Under the pieces are notes generated by a model that saw nothing but the letters and a program-made list of their open reading frames with translations, was not told the DNA's origin and ran no database searches. Both the position numbers and the translations under genes were made by a program. DNA of 64,000 bases from Amborella trichopoda (Eukaryota; Streptophyta; Magnoliopsida; Amborellales; Amborellaceae), in contig NW_006499399.1 in the NCBI RefSeq assembly GCF_000471905.2, positions 195,786-259,785 on the forward strand. The letters run 5' to 3'. Of the stretch, positions 56,239 to 64,000 are shown one piece after another (position 1 is the stretch's first letter; every line of letters begins with the position of its first letter).

Positions 56239-57590
56239 TATATGTGTGTGTGTGTCCCCAAGTGTGCACATATAATCTTTTTACACCCAAAGATGATGGA
56301 ATATTGATTGGGGTGTGTAAAGATGATGGGATATTGATTGGGGTGAACTACTAATTGCATAGCATAAGCTAATTGAATCATGCCAATAGAATGGACCATC
56401 ATTTTGAACTAGCCAGTGGAGTACTCTGATAACCAGGTTTCAATCTAGATATCGCATTTACCTAAATTTATTTTGATGCCATAATGAGTATTTATAATGA
56501 AAAATGATTTATTAGAATTTTTTAATATTTTTTGAGATTTTACATATTATTTTTGGAATAAAAAAAAATTTAAATTTATTTGAGCTAAAGTCCATTTGAT
56601 GACAACAAGTGGGGTACCCACGTGCTACCCAAGTGGCCACACGTAGCACCCCGCAAGACCCACTAGTGGCTAATGTCGGCATGATGTCAAAACCAAATGG
56701 GTGTCCTTTGGTATTTGTCTTTTTGTTGTACTGTGTTTTATAATGCTTTGAATGAGAAAAATTATTTTATAACACATGATTATCTAGTCACATGTTAATT
56801 TGGTACTCATGTGGGCTCATCCACATTTGTCTAGGGTTTTGGTTATGCCATAAAATTATGGCTTAAACCCTAATCCATGGTTGGAAATGATATTTTAAAA
56901 CTGCTTTTTGTGTGGCATCACCTCATTGGCTCGAGCACCTCATTGGCTCGAGCCTATGTGAACTTTTTAAAATGACTTAATTCTATTGGATCAAAACAGA
57001 TATTTTAATAAATTACAAGAGGGGCACGCTCCTCTCTCTTCATTCTTTAATGATTTTCAAAAGAAAACAATTGGGCATTTTGTGTATGTTTAGATGGCAT
57101 ATATGAAATTTATTTCAAACTTAAGATAATTAGGTAAAATAACCTAATGTACCAAGATCAAAGCCATCTCATACATCATAAACAATAAGCATCAAGGGTT
57201 TTGATCAATTCACTTAAAATATCACAATTAAAATTGCCTATAAATAAGCCATCTTAACCTCATTTTAAAAACAAACTTTGCAACACAGTGGGAGAAAGAG
57301 AGAGACTAAGGGAGCCTCCACACCCTACTCTTTTCTTCCATCTTTCTTCTTCCCATTTGTGAGCAAAATACTATAGACATTACAGCTCTCTTCTATAGTG
57401 TCTAGGCTATTTAGTGATCTTTGCTTAAGGTAACTTCCATGGCCCTAATCATTTCATTTGTAGAGTATTTTGTTCATATTTTATTTAAATCTCATATTAT
57501 AGTAGTCATTTCATCCATATGGGCTTGAGTATTCAAAATTTGTAAGTTCCTTATACCTTGATGCGTGCATAGTCTAGTTTGCTAATTATA
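56239..57590. other. no gene seen
   Basis: Begins with a short GT run. Local duplications: GGATATTGATTGGGGTG (56309 and 56327) and CACCTCATTGGCTCGAGC (56928 and 56935 onward). No protein domain found. Confidence 0.5.
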
Positions 57591-57945
57591 TTAAGGTGCT
57601 CACACTATAGAGCATGTTATAATTGTACTCAACAAAATTTGAACACTTATATACCCTTGCTTTGTAATACAATATTTTTTTAATAAGTATATTTTTAGCC
57701 ATTAAGAAGGATGTGATATTATTTACATGGGGTGTGACATTATCCAGATTGAGCATTAAATATCATCAGTGTACTACATGTAGGTGATGTCATACTCCAT
57801 GTCGATGATGTCATACGCCTTTTAATGACAAAAAATATCCTTACTAAAAAAAATGCTCAATGTACAAAACAAGAGTATTTAAGTGTCTAAAATTTATTGA
57901 ATACAATTATAAAATGCTCTATAGTGTGAGCACCCTAACATAACC
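57591..57945. mobile_element. MITE family C, copy 2
   Basis: Same palindromic layout as 34294-34653: AAGGTGCTCACACTATAGAGC at the left and GCTCTATAGTGTGAGCACC at the right. Internal ATACCCTTGCTTTGTA and GTGACATTATCC are shared. The left terminus has lost several bases. Confidence 0.85.
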
Positions 57946-59168
57946 ATATATATATTTTTTATTTTTTTCAACTTGAACTCCACTTGGGTGAGAACCTTGG
58001 CTTGGCCAAAAGCCAAGTACCTTGGTTGAGTCAATTTTCTAAACATTGTTTATATGTATAACTTCAACCTCATATTATGGAAAGTCTTTTATTATTATTT
58101 TTTATTTTTTTATTTTTGTTGTGTGTATTATACGTGTAACATCAACCTCCATACTAACCATTAAAACCAATTAGATATATAAAATAGAAGGAGAGACTTA
58201 TTATACATTCCTACTCCCATATATTTTACCGACATCCCTCATCTCCCAGTTGTTTGATATAAGTGGATGGTCGAGATGATCCCAATCGCAATGTCATGCC
58301 TAAAACACTATTTTATTTTTAATTTTTTCTAGAAATGATATTGAAACCAAATTCCTCTCTTAAGCTTATAATAAGAAAAATACATAAAAAAAAAAATTCA
58401 AAAGTTAGGGGTATTTTGGTAATTTATTTTTTAAAATATTTTTTATATAATTTTTAGGTGTGTCTCATTTAGATGACAACATTCACCAAATTTCATGTTT
58501 ATATGATTTGCATAAAAAATTAAAAGTAAATTACTCTAAGGTGTCAAATAAGGATCAATCAGTCAATAATTTATTTTTGACATTGTGGCTGAAGCTATCC
58601 AAGCCGTCTATTTAAATCAGACGGTAGGGAGATGATAATTTAGAAGGTTCTCCAACTTATACTATTGTTTTCTATTAAAATTTTGAGATGCACCTTACTT
58701 CTTTATAATGAGGTTGCAGGCTTATATAAACTCTCAATTTTACTGAACAACTTTTTCTTTTTAAAAAAAGATTTTTGAGTTCTCAAAACTTGAAATACGA
58801 GATTTGACAGTCCCTCAAAGGGATGACCCAGAGTTGATCCACGGGGGTGGTTTGACTCAAGTTTGGAATTATGTTTTTATCCTTCGTAGGGTAAGCAAAG
58901 ATTATTTGGAAGGTTTCATATAAAAAATGGGTTGGTGTTGCATCTACATGTTGTGGATGATTAAAAGGTGCACCTAGATGGTTTAGATTGATCCAGCCTC
59001 ATCCAAATGTTGAAAAAAAATTCGTTTTTTGTTTTTAGATTTTATTTTTCATTTGAAGATGATATGACTATGAAATTTGATATTTAGCTTCAACATTGTA
59101 ACTAGAATTGAATAGAAATAATAAAATATATTTTGAATAAAAAATTGATCAAAATAAATTAGAAAATG
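57946..59168. other. no gene seen; possible MITE B-like tail near 58640-58735
   Basis: AT-rich. GAGATGCACCTTACTTCT and GAGGTTGCAGGCTTATATAAAC near 58680-58735 resemble the right end of MITE family B. The rest is unassigned. Confidence 0.45.
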
Positions 59169-59557
59169 TTTATATAAAGTTGCAACTTCAAAATGTAGAA
59201 TTAACTTGCACCTCCAAAATCCATCATAAAAGGTTGTTTGGATGTTGGAAAACTCTCTAATTGATCATCTCAATATCGAGATGTATGAATACAAAAAAAA
59301 AAAAAATTTTTTTTGAGTCCGCGAAATAGTATATCTTGCAACATATTATCTAGACCGTCAATTTTTAAGATTTTCATGTGTTTATAGATCTACTTGATTT
59401 GAAACATATTTAGAGTTTAAAAATTTTACAATTAGAGATGAAAATAGATTCTCAAGTCATCTTAAGAATTTTTTATATCAAAATTACATTTATAAAAAAA
59501 TTTAGAGGTGCATCTTAATTGGATTATTAAAGTTGCAACCTTATGCAAACCACACCC
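59169..59557 (-). mobile_element. MITE family B, copy 4 (reverse orientation)
   Basis: Reads as the reverse of copy 3: AAGTTGCAACTTCAAAATG, ACTTGCACCTCCAAAATCCA, TGATCATCTCAATATCGAG, TTTTCATGTGTTTATAGATC, ending GCAACCTTATGCAAACCACACCC. Confidence 0.85.
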
Positions 59558-60855
59558 AAATAAATTTAGAAGCATTTTGGTTTTTTTTATTAGAAAATTT
59601 TTTAATCATTTTTATTTAATTCTCTTTATAAAATAAACCTACACCTCAAAATATAAATAAATATCTTCTTTAATTAAAAACAAAAATTAAAATATAAAAT
59701 TAATTTTTGGCCATTAGGCCTTGCGAAATATCAACCGAAAGGTGCTTGATGCCCCTTTTCACCCGTTCCCATGATTTGGATAGGATACATTCCCATTGAC
59801 GGAGTGGATTAAATTGCAAAATAAATGGTCATTTGAGCGAGTGCAGTGCGACCTTGAAATCATAGAGAGACACAAAACTTAGTAAAATAGGGAGGCGGGG
59901 CCACAGGCGTGGATTGAGACCAGGACTTTGTGACCAATAAACCCTACCATCGCTTTTGACCATACAATGTCGGACACATGAAGAGGAGCCCATGGTTTAG
60001 CCCATAGTTTATAGCTCCGAGTTTTTTCTTAGTATGTTTTTTATTTAAAAAATGCTTAAGTATACTTCAAAATAAGACTTTGGTTTTATGGTACTTTTCT
60101 AAAGAGCTTTTGTAAAGAGAGGAAGATGTGTGTTTGAATCCTATTTTGAAGATGAGAGAGTTTGTTGAGTTGTATTTAAGAGCACGTATTACTATGCATA
60201 TACCCCAAATACAAAAGAGAGAGAAGGTACATGTACGGAGCACCCTTCTAGGGTGCTTGATGACGTACTTTGTATCGTCTTGAAATACTATATCGAAGAG
60301 GGAGCAAATATCATTTTAAAATAGCATTTATGGGTACTTGAAAATAAGAACGGTTAGAGTTTTTCATTTTCGAAAAGCCCCCATTTCACCCACCAATCTC
60401 CAACCTCCCTTTCCTTTATTAGAGAACTTTTTTTTTTTTGTTGGTTAATTCAGTAGGGAAGACCAATGTTATCAAATTTGCTTCGCTTAGGTCGCATTTG
60501 GATTTTGGACATAAACTGAACAGAAGGGAAGCTGGGTGTTGTTGTTTCGGTCAGATTTGGGCCGCTTCAGGCTGTTACAATCAGAATCGAGCCACTTCGG
60601 GTTTGCTTCGGATATGATTAGGGTATTCTTCGGGCTTGCTTTGGCCAGCAAAGAAAGAGCTACATAAAAGTTTTTAAATTTATTTCAATTATTTGTATAT
60701 ATGTTATATATAAATATCTAATTTATTTATACTAAATTCAAAAAAAAAAGTCTAAAGTCTTCTCCCAAATCGGTGAAAGAACCGAATTGCTTCATTTTTC
60801 TCTCCAAATCGAAAAAGACTCCAAAGCGAATATGACAACATGAAAGAAAACAGGC

Positions 60856-61021
60856 CTCTACATGTTTTTTTAATTAATTAGTAGTTTTTAAAACTATCAT
60901 TATGAATGGAAGCCAGAACGTCTACATGTTTTTTTAATTGATTAATAGTTTTTAAAACTGTCATTATGAATGGAAGCCAAAAAGTGCAACTAAGATATGC
61001 CAAAAAGTGCAACTAAGATAT
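60856..61021. repeat. two nested short tandem duplications
   Basis: A roughly 62-bp unit (CTACATGTTTTTTTAATT, then TAGTTTTTAAAACT.TCATT, then ATGAATGGAAGCCA) occurs twice, followed by a 23-bp unit (GCCAAAAAGTGCAACTAAGA) that also occurs twice. Confidence 0.9.
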
Positions 61022-61239
61022 GAGGGGTGCAATCAACATGACCTCAGCCCCTTTCTCGATAGAGAGGGTTTTAGCGGTGAGAGTTTTACCAATAAACAAC
61101 TATAATCTAGAGGGAAGATAGAAGATTAGTATTGTTTCCATTCAAAAAAAAAAAAAACATGATCTCTATTCAGGCTAGTTCCAAGGCGAGAGAGAGAGAT
61201 TTCATCCGATACTAGAAAACTTTAGAGACCAACAAAAAA

Positions 61240-61515
61240 ATCTAGAGAGAGAGAGAGAGCCATGGTTTGAGGAGGAGAGATTTTGCAGGGAACAATTTCT
61301 CATGTGGTCCTCTATTAATAAAAAAAAAAAGGGGGAGAGAAAAAAAGCATTTCAGCTTCCCAAGAGAGAGGGAGCGATATTTCATCCAGAAAAATCTAGA
61401 AAGAGAGAGGCCATGGTCTGAGGATGAGAGATTTTGTTTGTCATGTGGTCTGGTCTGGTCCTCCACTAAAAAGAAAGGGAAGAGGAAAAAAGGCATTTCA
61501 CCTTCCCAACTAAGG
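61240..61515. repeat. about 140-bp imperfect tandem duplication
   Basis: Copies at about 61240-61373 and 61394-61515 share TCTAGA.AGAGAGAG, GCCATGGT.TGAGGA.GAGAG, ATGTGGTC, a purine run and GCATTTCA.CTTCCCAA. Confidence 0.85.
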
Positions 61516-62796
61516 CAGGTGCAACTGGTATCCTTATTTTGTTGTATGATCGCATGCTTTAAAGGCATAGCATGAAAGCAAGAAATAAAAGGTCCGATAT
61601 GGCAGTAGAGAGAGAGAAAAGAGAGGTCTCCTTTTCAAAATCCAATGAGTACTTGAAACACCCTCCTTTACAATATTTGCTTTGTAAAGGCAACTGGAGA
61701 TGACAAATATTTCCCATGAATAACCAATATTCCCAATATTTTGTAAAGGGTTTGGCATTTAATATGACTAATATTCCCATGAACTGAACAAAACAACATT
61801 TTTTTCAGCTTTGCCAAAACTCGCCCTCCCTCAGGCTGTGTTACACGGACTCGAGCCGAGTACTTCGCTGATGCATAGGTCGAGTACACGGCCCGAGTCG
61901 CTCATTCCAACACTACTTTCGAAAACAATTTGGAAACAAAATCAGAAACGTATTTTCAGGCTAGGGCGAGCGCCGACCTCGTTCGGCCAGCCTTAACAGT
62001 GACAGGACTGAGCTTGGGCCGGCCCTATGGGACTAGGGCCGGGACAATGGACTTAGAATGAAGCCAGATATCATTTGAGGGAAAAGTGGGCCACCTCAAA
62101 TCGAATGCGCTCTCTCCATCGTATTCTTGCTCGTGAGCTTCATCCATTTTAAAGAAGGCAGCAAGTGCAGGAGGTCACGGGCGCACAACCAGATGACGGG
62201 AGGGACCATTGAACCCAACAAGCGAGCCGCTTGTGATTCCATCTTCCTCACAAGCTCTTCAATAAAAATAGCTTTTTAAATTACTTTTCAAACTCGGATC
62301 GGTGGGATGGATTGTCAACCCCGTATACATGTATCAGATTCACGAACCAAATCAGTTTGGAGTAATCTCGTCCCAGTCCCGACCTGGACGGGTGTTAATC
62401 TAGATCACAGGGTTTTAAAACAATGTTTTAAATTCTTAACACCTCCCATTTTCTCATTTCGAGGACAGCCGCCTCTTTCAATTATACAATGAGACCTAAT
62501 TACTTTTGGTGCAGCCATCCGATGTGAAATCTGATTGTGGAGGTGTGTTATCAAGTTGGAAAATTTTCTTTTGAATTTTGAGGTCAATAAAATAAATGCC
62601 ACCCAATTTCACATTTAATGGTCAAAATTAATTGTGCCCACCTTGTACCAATAATATAATAAAATATCAATCAATATCCAAAAATTAAGAAAACAGAATC
62701 TAAATAAAACTTCACACGAAAAGCATACAAGGTAGAGGATGGTGGCATCCATCAACTCCCCTGGATATTAAACATGCATAGCGACTATTTTATTAT

Positions 62797-63201
62797 GGAA
62801 AAAATTTATATAGAGTTGTGCTCTAAACAATCAAATTAGAACCCACCTAAAAAATTTCACTAGAAGAGGTTATTTTGATGCTCAAATATCTTCAAATTGA
62901 TCATCTCGACCTCAAAGATACATAGACAGGAGAAAAAAATAGTTTTCAAGTTTTGGATATCCTATAACTGTCAACAGAAATAGTACATCTTGTGTGCATT
63001 TTTTGACCGTCAATTTTCAAGTTTTTATATATGTGCTCGATCTACACTATTTTTGAAGCTATGAATTTTATAATTAATGATGAAAATATATTTTAAGGTT
63101 ATCACAAAAGATTTCCAGTATTGAAACCACATTTCTTGATACTATTTGAAGGTGCGCTTTTAGTTTGATTGTTTAGAGCCTCGGCTCTATACAAACCGCA
63201 C
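62797..63201. mobile_element. MITE family A, copy 5
   Basis: Left end TATATAGAGTTGTGCTC, TAAACAATCAAATTAGAACC; right end GATTGTTTAGAGCC, TCGGCTCTATACAAACCGCAC. Flanked on the left by TTTTATTAT and on the right by TTTTTTATCAT. Confidence 0.88.
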
Positions 63202-63212
63202 TTTTTTATCAT

Positions 63213-63589
63213 GGGAAAATTTTATATAAAGCCAAGGCTCTAAACAATTAAATTAGAGCCTACATAAAAAATTTCACTAAAAGAGGTTGTTTTGATGACC
63301 AAATATCCTCAAATTGATCATCTCGACATCAAGATACATGAACATGAGAAAAAAATGGTTTTTAAGTTTTGAAAATATTGTATTTTGTAACGCATTTTTT
63401 GACCGTCAATTTTCAAGTTTTCATAGATCTATCGATCTACACTATTTCTAAAGCTTTAAACTTTATAACTAAATATAAAAATATATTTTAAGGCTATATT
63501 TTCAATATCGAAATCACATTTCTCAACACTATTTGAACCTAGTCTCTAATTTGATTGTTGAGAGCCTAGGCTCTATACAAACCGCTCCC
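63213..63589. mobile_element. MITE family A, copy 6
   Basis: Left end GGGAAAATTTTATATAAAGCC, with AGGCTCTAAACAATTAAATT; right end GAGAGCCTAGGCTCTATACA, then AACCGCTCCC. Flanks TTTTATCAT and TTTTATTAT match at 8 of 9 bases. That suggests a 9-bp target duplication and Mutator-type mobilisation. It lies 11 bp from copy 5 in the same orientation. Confidence 0.88.
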
Positions 63590-64000
63590 TTTTATTATAT
63601 ACTGGGATTAATCCACACCTTGTCATTGGAAGCAAATGGATGATATTCTCCAGAGGATCCCATATACCATAGACCATTAATACTTTGTACGTGAAGGTTT
63701 CCATGTGAACAAGCTAACCACTTATGTAACGGAATGTATACTATCTCTTTTTTGAGTTAACGGACTGACTGACCCGCAGACTCACAACCGTTCATCTTTA
63801 AGATGAACCTCCTCCACAACTAAAGATTTTTATTAGATTAAAAAATTTAAAACTAATGTTTTAACATTTTATTTTATTTATATTCATGATCATTCATAGA
63901 TCTCTTCAAATTTGGATCCAAGATCAATATCAAAAATAGATGTTAAAGGGAGCCCACACGGGAATAGTATATTCCTTGCCTCATTTTCACCAATAGTGGT
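63590..64000. other. no gene seen
   Basis: AT-rich end of the window with no recognised feature. Confidence 0.5.

Larger units (their letters stand above)
59558..62796. other. no gene seen; contains small tandem duplications
   Basis: AT-rich with GA-rich islands. No open frame has a recognisable domain. Tandem duplications are listed separately. A short block at 61850-61910 with GAGTAC/CGAGT words resembles the GAGTACTC-rich segment of the duplication at 33890-34050. Confidence 0.5.

Overview
The window is nuclear DNA from a flowering plant. Two intron-containing genes can be assembled codon by codon with correct splice phases. The rest is AT-rich non-coding DNA full of hAT and other MITEs, LTR fossils, LINE tails and microsatellites, with two assembly gaps (35187-35899 and 51242-51521). 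The species cannot be read from the sequence; the very long introns fit a large, transposon-rich angiosperm genome.

Layout. 1-4.4 kb: microsatellites, a decayed BED-type hAT transposase on the minus strand and a telo-box-rich minisatellite. 4.4-16.06 kb: a retroposon whose tail runs into a tandem array of about 8.3 units of 1348 bp, each made of a minus-oriented copia-type LTR (about 919 bp) plus a 429-bp spacer. 16.4-25.8 kb: a plus-strand Jagunal-family gene with six exons, whose 7.4-kb second intron holds a 3.5-kb hAT element and whose fourth intron holds an RTE LINE tail. 27.55-51.07 kb: the minus-strand nuclear gene for chloroplast elongation factor G, four exons coding 775 residues. Its transit-peptide exon (50835-51066) lies 20.3 kb from the rest of the gene (27552-30570).

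The 20.3-kb first intron of the EF-G gene is a transposon graveyard. It holds a copia pol fossil, a tandem segmental duplication with reciprocal MITE insertions, two long hairpin MITEs, and a 9.7-kb LTR element (38455-48186). That element has 1.8-kb LTRs and carries a plant mobile domain (PMD) region instead of a recognisable reverse transcriptase. From 51.1 kb to the end there is no convincing host gene, only a LINE-type RNase H fragment and many related MITEs.

The two host genes converge on each other (3' ends at 25761 and 27552). They are not functionally linked: one encodes a predicted ER membrane protein, the other the plastid translocation GTPase. The most unusual items are the young-looking LTR/spacer array next to the Jagunal promoter, the giant transposon-filled EF-G intron, and the PMD-bearing LTR element. 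All calls come from reading the sequence; no database search was run.
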